Shown here: piece by piece, positions 18,087 to 26,942 of the stretch
Position numbering within the stretch: the first letter of the stretch is position 1
Layout: every line of letters begins with the position of its first letter
Origin: Bordetella ansorpii
GTDB taxonomy: Bacteria > Pseudomonadota > Gammaproteobacteria > Burkholderiales > Burkholderiaceae_B
Reading direction: 5' to 3'
Assembly (NCBI RefSeq): GCF_900078315.1
Contig: NZ_FKBS01000006.1
Coordinates: forward strand, 1-64,000
DNA length: 64,000 bases
Notes under the pieces: generated by a model
Database searches by the model: none
The model's input: only the letters and a program-made list of their open reading frames with translations
Told to the model about the DNA's origin: nothing
Translations under genes and position numbers: made by a program

Positions 18087-19061
18087 TCAGCGGCCGAAGG
18101 CGCGCCGCAAGGTCTTGAGCCCGCGGCGTACCACCGCCGAATAGAGCTCGGCAGCCTTCAGTTTCCAGTCGATGTTGCGCTGGTAAGGCTGGATGGTGAT
18201 GGGGAAATACGGCGACAGCATCTTCGCCACGCTTTGCGGGGAGATGTGGGTGTTGCTTTGCACGACCGCGAACAGACCGTCGCTACCCGCGCCGAAATAG
18301 TGCTCCGGGTTCCATTCCTTCATCTGCTCGGCATGCCAGACGCTCTGGTCGGTGTGCAGCGTCGGCTGCCCAGGCTGGCGCACTGTGTGATAGCGGTCCA
18401 CCAGCCCTTCGTTCTCGGCATTCAGCCAGTAAAGCGTGTACTCGGTCCAGTCGATCGTGTATTTGCTGAGCAGCACCCGGCGCCAATCTTCGCCGTACAG
18501 CGCTTCCAGCTTGCTGTGCAGGCTCAGGCACAGCGTGCGCGACAGGATGGCCGGGGTCCACCAGATGCCGTCGCGATCCAGATGCGGGTCGACGTTGAGC
18601 ACCTTGCTCGAGGCTTCCCAGTAATACGGTTCGGTCGTGCGCGGCATGTAGTGCGTGAGCGCGCGGCCACCCGGAATCAAGGTATCGGCAGAGAAAGGGT
18701 GCGTGGCGAAGCAGTCCGGGTCGAACACCAGGAAGTACTCGGTGTCGATCAAGGCCGGCGCATACAGCTTGATGATCTGCTGACGGTGCCAGTTGCGGAT
18801 CTGGTGGCGTTGCGAGAACTCGGAGAACACGCCCAGGTGCTGGGACTCGTCGACGACCACGACCGGAAAATCGGACCAGGCCTTCGCGTATCCCTGGATT
18901 TCCTCGACTTCTTCGTGAGGCACGACGAGGACGAACCGGGCGAACAGCCCAGGCGCCGCGAAATGGCGCAGCGAGGCGAACAGGATGTCACAGCGGCCGA
19001 TGTTGTCGGCATAGTGTCTGCCCCGGGTCTTGATAGGAAGAATGGCGCTGATTTGCGTCAT
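18087..19061 (-). CDS. Glycosyltransferase-like protein (probable DUF6492 family)
   Basis: A 324-residue soluble protein starting MTQISAILPIKTRGRHYADN, with a nucleotide-sugar-type N-terminal fold and a DxD-like motif FDPDCFATHPF (residues 113-123). It looks like a GT-A sugar transferase, although the donor and acceptor cannot be read from sequence. The start is ATG 19059-19061, with GGAG six bases upstream; a TTG at 19077-19079 overlapping the wzc-like stop is the alternative. It directly follows the Wzc-like gene and is likely cotranscribed, so a role in building the repeat unit is inferred. Confidence 0.6.
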   Translation of the reverse strand: MTQISAILPIKTRGRHYADNIGRCDILFASLRHFAAPGLFARFVLVVPHEEVEEIQGYAKAWSDFPVVVVDESQHLGVFSEFSQRHQIRNWHRQQIIKLYAPALIDTEYFLVFDPDCFATHPFSADTLIPGGRALTHYMPRTTEPYYWEASSKVLNVDPHLDRDGIWWTPAILSRTLCLSLHSKLEALYGEDWRRVLLSKYTIDWTEYTLYWLNAENEGLVDRYHTVRQPGQPTLHTDQSVWHAEQMKEWNPEHYFGAGSDGLFAVVQSNTHISPQSVAKMLSPYFPITIQPYQRNIDWKLKAAELYSAVVRRGLKTLRRAFGR

Positions 19062-19075
19062 TACATGCTCCGAAC

Positions 19076-21223
19076 TCAATTATTCAGGAAAAGCCGGTAG
19101 AAGAAGCCGGGAATGTAGGCGCGGCGGTTCGTCATGGCGACGCCGATGATGTTGCCGCCCGAGTCGAGCACCTGATCTTTCAGGGTTTGCGCCACGGGTT
19201 TGCGCGTGGCTTCGGCCTGGATCACCAGGACCACGGCATCTGCCCGTGCGGCATTTTCGACGCCATGGAAGGAGCGAGTGGAAGACGGCGCGTGGACCAG
19301 CACGTAGGCGTAGTCCTGCTTCAGGCTTTGGAACAGGCCCGAGGCGTACTGCCAAGAGGCCTGTTGCGTGGAGTCCGGGGCCCACGCGACCACGATGTTC
19401 TGCCGTGAGACCTGGCTGAATTCGAGATCCAGTACCGGCTTGGCCACGTAGACGATCAATTCTTGATCGGCCCCTTCGACGTCGGGCCAGTCGATCTGGC
19501 CCTGGGCATTGGGTTCGCCATAAGGCCGCTTCTTGGCCGAGGTCATGTCCAGGATCAGTACTGGCCGGGCCGAACGGCCGCTCAGTTCGAGGGCCAGGCC
19601 CTGCATGAGCCGGCTCATGCCTTCGCCGTCGTTCGCGGCAAGCATGACGACTGTCTTGGACGCGGCATTGGAGCTGAAATGGATGGCGGAAGCGAGACGT
19701 CCGTAGTCCGCATGCGCGGACGAGGTCGTCAACTTGCGGGGCGAGGGTGCTGCCGACCCCGAGGGTGCGGTACGGCGCCCGGTGATCGGTGCGCAAAGCA
19801 CGCTCAGCAGCAGCGAACGTTCGATCTGTTCCGGGCTGAGGAACGTCTCGCGCATCGTGGCCCGCAGCAGCACGATCAGACCGGAAATGACGATGGCCGC
19901 GACCAGGGCCGCGGCGACCAGCAACCCCCGCGAGATGTTGCGCTGCGAAGGGGTCACCGGCGGCTGAATGACGCGGACGTTGGTGCTGTTGACCTTGCTG
20001 GCCTGTTCCTGCTGGATATTGACCTGTTCATACAGGCGGGCGGCCGTGTTGAAGTTTTCCGCCAGCAGGTCGCGGTCGGCCTGCATCTGACGCAATTTGC
20101 CTGCCACGGCGATCAGACTTTCCGAACGGCCGCGCGCTTCGGCGACCTGCGCCTCGAGTTCCTTCTGGCGGGCGGCCTGCCCCGCGATGGTGGTCTGCAG
20201 GCCCGCGAGCCGATCCTGCACCGTGTCGTAATAGCTGTTGTGGCCGACACGGCTGGCGGAAATCATCTGCTGCTTGTTCTTGGCGATGTTCGCCCGCAGG
20301 TCGGCGATCTGCTTGTCGAGCTGCTTTACGAAGGGCGAGTCGTCCATGTAGCGCGAGGCGACCTCGGCGCGGCGTGTCTGCAGATCCAGCAGTGAAATCT
20401 GCATGGTGGCCAGCGCGCGGGCGATCTCGGCGTTGTCGTTGAACAGCAGGATGTCCGACTTGACATTGGCGGTGCTGGCCTGCAGCGCCTGCAGCCCGGC
20501 GCGGTCCTGGGCCAGCGCGGCGTCGTTCTCCATCTTGCGCTGGACGAGCAGGTTCTCCAGCGCCACGGCTCGCGAGATCTGATCGGTGATATTGACGACA
20601 CCGTGCTCCTGCTGGAAGGCGAGCAGTTCGGCGTTGGCGCGGTCGAGCTGGCTTCTGGCCTGGTCGCGCTGTCCCGCCAGCATCGCGGTCCGGCCCGAGG
20701 TGAATATCGTCGCGCGCTGCTTGAAATAGCGCGCCAGCAGGTCTTCCAGCGTGGCTGCCGCCCGCTTCGGATCCACGTCGTAGTAGGACAGGTTGAGGGT
20801 GTTGGCGAGATCGTTCTGTTCGAGATGGAACCGGGACTCGAACTCGCGCACCTGCTTGTCGAACTCGAGCGGATCGGAGTTGTTGGGCCCCAGCCTGGCC
20901 ATGACCACTTCGCGGTGCAGTTCGGGGCTGTCCAGGATCTGCGCTTCGACACTGACCAGTTCGCCGATGGCTGGCGCCACGGGAATGCCCCCCCGCCCGC
21001 CGGCGGATTGGTCGTAGTAACCGGCGAAGAGCACCAGAAGCGTCGACTGTGCCCGATAGGGAATGGGCACGGTCATGGCCAGGATCACGCCCAGCACGGC
21101 CACGACCAGGAATGCCGTGGCAGCGACCTTGTGGTAGTAGAAAAAGGTGTTGAGATGATCTCGGATGGTCAAACTGGCGACCGCATTGCTGCGGTCAGGC
21201 CTAGTTCTAGTGGAAATAACCAT
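19076..21223 (-). CDS. Wzc/GumC-type polysaccharide co-polymerase with degenerate kinase domain
   Basis: A 715-residue inner-membrane protein: a Wzz-type N-terminal helix (about 34-55), a long periplasmic coiled-coil region, a second helix (about 443-465) and a cytoplasmic domain resembling bacterial tyrosine kinases. The kinase motifs are altered. Walker A reads GEGMS (533-537), with Met in place of Lys. Walker A' keeps one Asp (about 559) but lacks the usual second acidic residue. Walker B reads YVLVHAP, with His in place of Asp. No C-terminal tyrosine cluster is present. It likely sets chain length with Wzy and Wza without kinase cycling. It is divergent from the wza-like gene. Confidence 0.85.
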   Translation of the reverse strand: MVISTRTRPDRSNAVASLTIRDHLNTFFYYHKVAATAFLVVAVLGVILAMTVPIPYRAQSTLLVLFAGYYDQSAGGRGGIPVAPAIGELVSVEAQILDSPELHREVVMARLGPNNSDPLEFDKQVREFESRFHLEQNDLANTLNLSYYDVDPKRAAATLEDLLARYFKQRATIFTSGRTAMLAGQRDQARSQLDRANAELLAFQQEHGVVNITDQISRAVALENLLVQRKMENDAALAQDRAGLQALQASTANVKSDILLFNDNAEIARALATMQISLLDLQTRRAEVASRYMDDSPFVKQLDKQIADLRANIAKNKQQMISASRVGHNSYYDTVQDRLAGLQTTIAGQAARQKELEAQVAEARGRSESLIAVAGKLRQMQADRDLLAENFNTAARLYEQVNIQQEQASKVNSTNVRVIQPPVTPSQRNISRGLLVAAALVAAIVISGLIVLLRATMRETFLSPEQIERSLLLSVLCAPITGRRTAPSGSAAPSPRKLTTSSAHADYGRLASAIHFSSNAASKTVVMLAANDGEGMSRLMQGLALELSGRSARPVLILDMTSAKKRPYGEPNAQGQIDWPDVEGADQELIVYVAKPVLDLEFSQVSRQNIVVAWAPDSTQQASWQYASGLFQSLKQDYAYVLVHAPSSTRSFHGVENAARADAVVLVIQAEATRKPVAQTLKDQVLDSGGNIIGVAMTNRRAYIPGFFYRLFLNN

Positions 21224-21335
21224 ACAACCTTCAGGTTCGGGATGCGCCGCAATGCTGTCGGATCGGATCCATGCCTAGCCACCACCCGCCGCTGGCCGCC
21301 CAACCTGATGGGCGGCAGATTGTTGATTTTATACG

Positions 21336-21362
21336 TTGAATTACTGTTTGCAAGTATATAAT
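21336..21362 (+). promoter_or_regulatory. Promoter of the wza-like operon
   Basis: TTGAAT (21336-21341), a 15-nt spacer and a perfect -10 box TATAAT (21357-21362), 65 bp upstream of the wza-like ATG, in the AT-rich divergent region between the wzc-like and wza-like genes. The spacer is shorter than ideal, so activation by a regulator is possible. Confidence 0.55.
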
Positions 21363-21427
21363 TGGGCGCGTACGGGTGTGTTGCCGCCCGGCACGCTTCG
21401 CTTTTCTTCCCAAGAGGTTGGCCGCGC

Positions 21428-22156
21428 ATGTTGTCGTTACGCGCCACACTGATGTTGCGCCTGGTCTTCGCGCTGGCACTGGTCAACTTGACCGCGTGTA
21501 CGCCTACCTGGGTTCACTCCGAATACCGCCAGCCCGAGCGTTTCGCCACTTGGGTCGATGCCGCCCCCGCCGCCTACGTGCTTCAGCCGGGTGACGAGAT
21601 CGCTGTCACGCTGCCGTTCAATGCCGAGCTCAACCAGAAAGCCCTGGTCGCGCCCGACGGAACGTTCACCATGCCCCTGGCGGGCGCGCTGCCCGCCGCC
21701 GGGCAATCCGCCGCCCAGTTCTCCAGCACCGTGAACAAGGCCCTGCTGGCCAATGGCGTGGTTGCCGATGCGCGTGCCTCGGTCAGCGTCGTGCAGTACG
21801 GCGGCTTTGTCTACGTGGATGGCCAGGTCGGCAAGCCGGGTGAAATCATCCTGCGTCCCAACATGACCGTCCTGCAGGCGATCGCCGCCGCCCAGGGGAT
21901 GCGCGATACCGCGCGCACCGACGAAGTCGTGTTGATCCGCCGTTCGCCGGACGGCCGGCCGATGTTGCGTACTGTCGACACCAAAGCGCTGACGCGTCGG
22001 GGAGACCCCGCGCAGGCGGTGGTCTTGCAGGCGTCCGATACGATCTTCGTGCCGAAGTCGTCCATCGCCGAAGTCAATCAGTGGGTGGACCAGCATCTCA
22101 ATCAGGTTCTGCCCTTCAACAAGGGCGTGACCTACACGATCAACGGCAACGACTGA
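21428..22156 (+). CDS. Polysaccharide export lipoprotein, short Wza/BexD type
   Basis: A 242-residue lipoprotein. The signal MLSLRATLMLRLVFALALVN ends in the lipobox LTAC (lipidated Cys24). A Poly_export domain follows (YVLQPGDEIAVTLPFNAELN with GTFTMPLAG), then one SLBB domain (FVYVDGQVGKPGEIILRPNMTVLQAIAAAQG). At 242 residues it is much shorter than E. coli Wza (about 380) and seems to have one SLBB unit; the C-terminus keeps an amphipathic stretch (VNQWVDQHLNQVLPF). It should form the outer-membrane exit for the polymer. The start is chosen at the ATG giving the best signal peptide. Confidence 0.88.
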   Translation: MLSLRATLMLRLVFALALVNLTACTPTWVHSEYRQPERFATWVDAAPAAYVLQPGDEIAVTLPFNAELNQKALVAPDGTFTMPLAGALPAAGQSAAQFSSTVNKALLANGVVADARASVSVVQYGGFVYVDGQVGKPGEIILRPNMTVLQAIAAAQGMRDTARTDEVVLIRRSPDGRPMLRTVDTKALTRRGDPAQAVVLQASDTIFVPKSSIAEVNQWVDQHLNQVLPFNKGVTYTINGND

Positions 22157-22216
22157 TGGCCTTCCCGGGATATTCCAGGGCTGCCGTCGCGAACCCGGCG
22201 TAGCGGGCGGCACGCA

Positions 22217-23491
22217 ATGGAAGAGGCCAAGTCCGACGGTCGGCTACCCGCGATTTTCTCGACCGAACCCGTCCGGTCGCGCGTGCGCTGGTGGCTGGTC
22301 ATCCTGCTGCCCCTGTTCGGGCAGACGTTCCACTACATGACGGACATCCGGCCACTCTGGGCCCTGTCCAAGGCCTTTCCCTTGCTGTCATTGCCGCTGG
22401 CGCTGCGGCTGATGGAGCAGGCGCGCTTTCCCATGACCCGGCAGTTGGTGCTCAGCTTCGCCTGGCTGCTGCTGGTGCCCAGCCTGTCCTCGATGGTCTA
22501 TTTCAACGAGAGCTTCTTCACCAGCCTCACTGCCCAGGTGAAGCTGCTGCCCTTTCTTTACTTCTTTTCCTTCCTGGCCCTGCTGCAGATGCTGCGGCCG
22601 ACCCTCTACGAGCTGGAGCGCAGCTTCGTCGCGCTGGGCGTCACCGTGGTCGTCGTCTTGATCGTGCTCTGGATCGTGGTGCCCAGCAGTTGGTACAAGG
22701 GGTCTTATGTCGTGGGCACGGCGCCGTTGTTCAGCGAGGACAACCGTGGCCACCGCATCCGCATGTCGATGTACTTCCCCATCATCCTCCTGTTCTTCTG
22801 CTACCGCAGGGCGTTCTTCGAGCGCAGCGCACGCTACCTGCTTTGGGTCATCGTCCTGTTTGCCGTCACGCTGCTGATCATCAAGACGCGTGCCATGATC
22901 CTGGGTATCGCTGGCGTGCTGGCCATCAATACCCTGTTGTGGGCCTCGCCCCGAGCCAGGCTGGGGTTGGCGTTCGCCGTTCCATTCCTGCTGGCCTCCA
23001 TGTTCTCCGTCGATTACCTGGCCACGGTCTTCGACACCAGTGCAAAAAGCGGTTTCGACGTACGCAGGACCACCATCGAACTGGCCATCCGCTTCCTGGG
23101 CGACAACCCGCTGGGATGGCTGTTCGGCGTCGGTACGATCAGTCCGACCAGCAGCCAAAGCCTGATGTCCTATTTCCACCATTTCTTCTTCCTGGCGGAC
23201 ATCACGTGGCTGGGCATCATCTTCGAATACGGCTTGTTCGGGGCGATGCTGTTCGTGCTCATCGAGTTGCGCGGCCTGCGCTTCTACAAACAGTTGCGCC
23301 GCCACATCGAAGACGATCTGCTCGGCGCCCTGTCCGACTACCTGATCTACGTCCTGCTGATTTCCTTTCTCTATCCGCTGACACTGACGCCTGGCGAAAG
23401 CGCGATCATTCTCGCCATCTTCGTCTATGTATGGCGCGCCAGCGGTCTGGAGAATTCCCCCAACTCAGTTTCATCGCCCGCGCATGCCTAG
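22217..23491 (+). CDS. Wzy-like polysaccharide polymerase / O-antigen ligase family membrane protein
   Basis: A 424-residue protein with about 10-11 hydrophobic segments and a large loop around residues 265-320 (RRTTIELAIRFLGDNPLGWLFGVG), the usual place of the periplasmic catalytic loop in Wzy/WaaL proteins. No cysteine or soluble catalytic domain is evident. The position between export and flippase genes supports polymerisation of lipid-linked repeats. Sequence identity in this family is low, so the call rests on topology and context. Its end overlaps the next gene by 8 bp. Confidence 0.75.
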   Translation: MEEAKSDGRLPAIFSTEPVRSRVRWWLVILLPLFGQTFHYMTDIRPLWALSKAFPLLSLPLALRLMEQARFPMTRQLVLSFAWLLLVPSLSSMVYFNESFFTSLTAQVKLLPFLYFFSFLALLQMLRPTLYELERSFVALGVTVVVVLIVLWIVVPSSWYKGSYVVGTAPLFSEDNRGHRIRMSMYFPIILLFFCYRRAFFERSARYLLWVIVLFAVTLLIIKTRAMILGIAGVLAINTLLWASPRARLGLAFAVPFLLASMFSVDYLATVFDTSAKSGFDVRRTTIELAIRFLGDNPLGWLFGVGTISPTSSQSLMSYFHHFFFLADITWLGIIFEYGLFGAMLFVLIELRGLRFYKQLRRHIEDDLLGALSDYLIYVLLISFLYPLTLTPGESAIILAIFVYVWRASGLENSPNSVSSPAHA

Positions 23492-25148
23492 CCTCAGACG
23501 TTTCAGCCTCTGGTCTTCACTGGCAGCGGTGCTCCTGCTGGTGGGCATCATCGTCGTTCGCGGCGCGGTGCCGGACAGTTCGCCGCTGCCCGCGGCCGTG
23601 TCGATCGACGCGTCGGCCAACCGGCGCCCCATCAGCCCGCTGATCTACGGCATGAACTTCGCGACGACGCAGATGCTGCGCGACCTGCGCATTCCCATCA
23701 ACCGTTCGGGAGGCAACAGCGCTTCGGCCTACAACTGGCGTCTCGATGCCCGGAATGCGGGAAGGGACTGGTTCTTCGAAAGCCTGGGGGCGGACCCCGC
23801 TGCGATCAACGATCAGTTCGGCGAGCGTTTCGTGGCGCTTACCCTGGATGCAGACGCCATCCCGATGCTGACCATCTCGATGATCGGCCGGGTGGCGACC
23901 TTGGGCAAGGACCGCCAGACGCTGGCCAGCTTCTCGGTCGCGAAGTATGGGCGGCAACTGGCCTACGACGTCGATGGCCTGCGTGACGCTGGCAACGGGG
24001 TCTTGCCCGATGGATCACTTATCGTCGACAACGATCCGAACGACGCCACGGTGCCGAACGATCCACAGAACGAGCAGGCGCGTGTCGAGCAACTGGTCCA
24101 GCGTTTCGGTCCGTCGAGCCCCGGAACGCCACGCTATTACGTGATGGATAACGAGCCCAGCCTGTGGCATCTCATCCATCGCGACATCCATCCTGTCGGC
24201 GCCCACGCTTCCGAAATCGCGGAGAAAGTGCTTGCCTATTCGCGCGCGGTGAAGAGCGCCGATCCGGGCGGACTGGTGGTGGCGCCCGAGGAGTGGGGAT
24301 GGTTCGGCTACCACTACAGTGGGTTCGACCAGCAGTATTCGGCCAAGAACGGCCTGGATGATGCGCCCGACAAGAAGGATGAAACCGGTGGTATGGATTA
24401 TGTGCCCTGGCTGCTGTCGCAATGGAAGGCGGCCGGACGGCCCGTCGACGTGTTCAGCCTGCACTTCTACCCGCAAAGTGGCGAGTACAGTGAAGCGGGG
24501 GCGCCGGATACGCCCGAGATCGCGTTGGCACGCAACCGTTCCACGCGCAATCTCTGGGATCCGAACTACAAGGATCCGAGCTGGATCAACAGCGTGGTAT
24601 CGCTGATTCCGCGCATGCGGCAATGGGTGGACAGCTACTACCATCCCGGCACGCCGATCGCGCTGACGGAATACAACTGGGGTGGTGACGCCATCATGAA
24701 CGGCGCCACGGCACAGGCAGACCTGCTGGGCATCTTCGGCCGTGAAGGACTGGACATCGCAACACGCTGGGGAGCGCCTGATCCCGCGACGCCCGTCTAC
24801 AAGGCGTTCAAGCTTTATCGCAACTACGACGATCAGGGTTCGGGTTTCGGTTCGACCAGCGTCGAGGCTGCAACGCCGGATCCAGACCAGGTGTCGTCCT
24901 TCGCCGCCCTGCGCGATGGGGATGGCGCCCTGACCGTGGTCGTCATCAACAAGCAGCTCGAGCGCCCGGCGGCGGCCACGCTGAAAATCGGCAACTTCGC
25001 TGCCGACGGCCAGGCTGAAAGCTGGCAACTGGCGAAAAATACCCTGTCCCGGCTGCCTGACACGAGGTATTCCGGTGGCCAGGTCGAAGCTGTCCTGCCG
25101 CCGCAGAGCGTCACCCTTTTCGTCCTGCGCGGCGTTTCGTCCAAATGA
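23484..25148 (+). CDS. Membrane-anchored glycoside hydrolase family 44 enzyme
   Basis: A 554-residue protein with an N-terminal helix (about 11-28) and a periplasmic GH44 catalytic domain. The acid/base is E224 in YVMDNEPSLW and the nucleophile E396 in IALTEYNWGGDAIMNG, both matching the GH44 pattern; SLHFYPQSGEY lies between. A C-terminal beta domain follows. GH44 enzymes cut beta-1,4-glucan, xyloglucan or mannan-type chains. Set between Wzy and Wzx genes, it probably trims or edits the locus polymer. The start ATG 23484 is inside the preceding gene; the helix could be an uncleaved anchor or a signal. Confidence 0.88.
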   Translation: MPSLRRFSLWSSLAAVLLLVGIIVVRGAVPDSSPLPAAVSIDASANRRPISPLIYGMNFATTQMLRDLRIPINRSGGNSASAYNWRLDARNAGRDWFFESLGADPAAINDQFGERFVALTLDADAIPMLTISMIGRVATLGKDRQTLASFSVAKYGRQLAYDVDGLRDAGNGVLPDGSLIVDNDPNDATVPNDPQNEQARVEQLVQRFGPSSPGTPRYYVMDNEPSLWHLIHRDIHPVGAHASEIAEKVLAYSRAVKSADPGGLVVAPEEWGWFGYHYSGFDQQYSAKNGLDDAPDKKDETGGMDYVPWLLSQWKAAGRPVDVFSLHFYPQSGEYSEAGAPDTPEIALARNRSTRNLWDPNYKDPSWINSVVSLIPRMRQWVDSYYHPGTPIALTEYNWGGDAIMNGATAQADLLGIFGREGLDIATRWGAPDPATPVYKAFKLYRNYDDQGSGFGSTSVEAATPDPDQVSSFAALRDGDGALTVVVINKQLERPAAATLKIGNFAADGQAESWQLAKNTLSRLPDTRYSGGQVEAVLPPQSVTLFVLRGVSSK

Positions 25149-26515
25149 CGGACAGGCAAGCAAGCCCGCACGCCACACCCGACCAGGGCAGTTCCGTCGT
25201 CCGCGGCGCCGCCGTCAGCCTGGGCGTGCGCCTGCTCGATCTGCCATGCCGCTATGGGTTCCACCTGCTGGTCGCCGCGGCGCTGGGCGTGGCGGACACA
25301 GGCCGGTTCTATATCGTGTTCAGCATCATGGTCGGCCTGGCGGGCTTTGGCAGGCTGGGGATAGACCAGGCACTGACACGGCAACTGGCCGTCTCGGTGG
25401 CCTCGGACCAGCCCGAGGCGGTACGCCCCGCGATCCGGCGCGCACTGGGCCTGATCCTGCTGGCGTCCTCGGCCGTCGCCTTGTTGCTGGCGGCGCTTGC
25501 CTGGCCCCTTGCGCACCATGTGTTGCGCAAGGAGGAACTGGCCGTGCCGCTGGCGTTGGGTGCGTTGACCATCATTCCGCAGAACCTCGGAGCGGGCCTG
25601 GCCGGTGCGCTGGCCGGGTTGCAGCGCATCGGATACAGCCAGATGATCTATTCCTGGCTCTGGCCGGCCGTCTTCTGCGTCGTCGCCATACCGCTCATGC
25701 TGGCCGGCATGCTGACCGTGACCTCCACGCTGTTCCTGATCGCGGCAAGCTTCGCCCTGACCGCGCTGGTCGGCGCCGTTCTGTTGCGCAGTGGCCTGGT
25801 CCGGGTGTCCCACGCCGGCACCCTGGCTCCGCGGGTCCAGGGGCTGTTGCGTCCTGGCCTATCGCTGTTCACGCTGGAAGTCACCAAGCTGCTGATTACC
25901 TCTGCGCCCGCCATTGCACTGGGCATCGTGGCGACGGCCTACGAGACCGGCCTGTTCGCCCTGACCTGGCGCATGGCGCTGGTGATCAACATCCTGATCA
26001 GCGGCGTGGCCGGCATGGCCGTGCCGCGATTCGCGGCGCTGCACGCGCGCGGCGACATACCCGGAATGGAAAAGGCGGCGGCTCAGGCCATCGGCATCGT
26101 GCTGTGCCTGGCGCTGCCGGCCACCGCCGTCATGCTGCTCTTCCCCGGACATCTGCTGAGTCTGTTCGGGCCGGGATTCGGCGAAGGCGCCACGACACTG
26201 CGCATCCTGGCGGTGGGCCAGCTTGCGGCGGCCTGCTTTACCGCGATGCCTGAAATGCTCGGCATGACCTCGCACCTGCGGGCGTTGTACAGAATCAATG
26301 CCTGCACATTGGTCGTGCTGTTCGCCGGCCTGATGACACTCGTGCCCCTGGCCGGCAGTGCTGGCGCTGCCCTGGCGACGGCGCTCGCTACCGTGGTGAA
26401 TGGCGTTGCTGCGGCGTGGTTGGCGCATCGCCTGCTGGCGGTGTCGCCGCTGAGCCGGCTGCGACACCTCGTGGCCAGCCATCTGCGGCGTCGCACGGAT
26501 GGAGAAGTTCAATGA
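25145..26515 (+). CDS. Wzx-type oligosaccharide flippase
   Basis: A 456-residue membrane protein of the MOP/polysaccharide transporter superfamily with about 12-14 helices. The N-terminal repeat VVRGAAVSLGVRLLDLPCRYGF and the segment GRFYIVFSIMVGLAGFGRLGIDQALTRQLA are typical of Wzx proteins. It should flip undecaprenyl-linked repeat units to the periplasm for Wzy. The ATG at 25145 overlaps the GH44 stop (ATGA), and its own stop overlaps the next ATG the same way. The genes from wzy-like to 26512 therefore behave as one coupled unit. Confidence 0.82.
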   Translation: MTDRQASPHATPDQGSSVVRGAAVSLGVRLLDLPCRYGFHLLVAAALGVADTGRFYIVFSIMVGLAGFGRLGIDQALTRQLAVSVASDQPEAVRPAIRRALGLILLASSAVALLLAALAWPLAHHVLRKEELAVPLALGALTIIPQNLGAGLAGALAGLQRIGYSQMIYSWLWPAVFCVVAIPLMLAGMLTVTSTLFLIAASFALTALVGAVLLRSGLVRVSHAGTLAPRVQGLLRPGLSLFTLEVTKLLITSAPAIALGIVATAYETGLFALTWRMALVINILISGVAGMAVPRFAALHARGDIPGMEKAAAQAIGIVLCLALPATAVMLLFPGHLLSLFGPGFGEGATTLRILAVGQLAAACFTAMPEMLGMTSHLRALYRINACTLVVLFAGLMTLVPLAGSAGAALATALATVVNGVAAAWLAHRLLAVSPLSRLRHLVASHLRRRTDGEVQ

Positions 26516-26895
26516 GCCTTTACCGAACCGGGCTGGCAATCTTGTTGCTGGGCATCGCGCAGGCCTGCGCAATCCTGCCCGCGTGGGCCGACATCGACCC
26601 GCCGCGCTACGATTCGAACCTGTTCTGCCGGTTGCGTGCCAACACGCCCGATGGGTTCTCGGATATCGCGATGGCTCAATGCCTGGCCAGCCAGCGCCAC
26701 GCGCTGGATCGCATCCGCATGGAGTGGCTTGAACTGCCTGAGGAAATCCAGACGGGTTGCGATGAGTTCACTCGTCGCCGGGATCCGCTGAACTACGTGG
26801 CCATGCAGAGCTGCATCGAGGCACAGAAGCGCCGCATCCCGCCCGCGCCCGAGGTGGAGCTCTCGCCAGAGGATTACTCCTCGACACCGCGCTGA
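26512..26895 (+). CDS. Small periplasmic protein with duplicated cysteine motif, function unknown
   Basis: A 127-residue protein with a signal peptide (MSLYRTGLAILLLGIAQACA, cleavage near PAWA-DI). The mature part has four cysteines in two similar blocks: FC...DIAMAQCLASQR and GC...NYVAMQSCIEAQKR, each C-x(16-18)-C followed by a QR/KR element, suggesting an internal duplication with one disulphide per block. The C-terminus is proline- and acid-rich. I do not recognise the family. Translational overlap with the flippase ties it to polymer export. Confidence 0.7.
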   Translation: MSLYRTGLAILLLGIAQACAILPAWADIDPPRYDSNLFCRLRANTPDGFSDIAMAQCLASQRHALDRIRMEWLELPEEIQTGCDEFTRRRDPLNYVAMQSCIEAQKRRIPPAPEVELSPEDYSSTPR

Positions 26896-26942
26896 CGCGG
26901 CAGCGAATCCCCGCGCCCGGCCACGGATGCCGAGCGCGCGTT

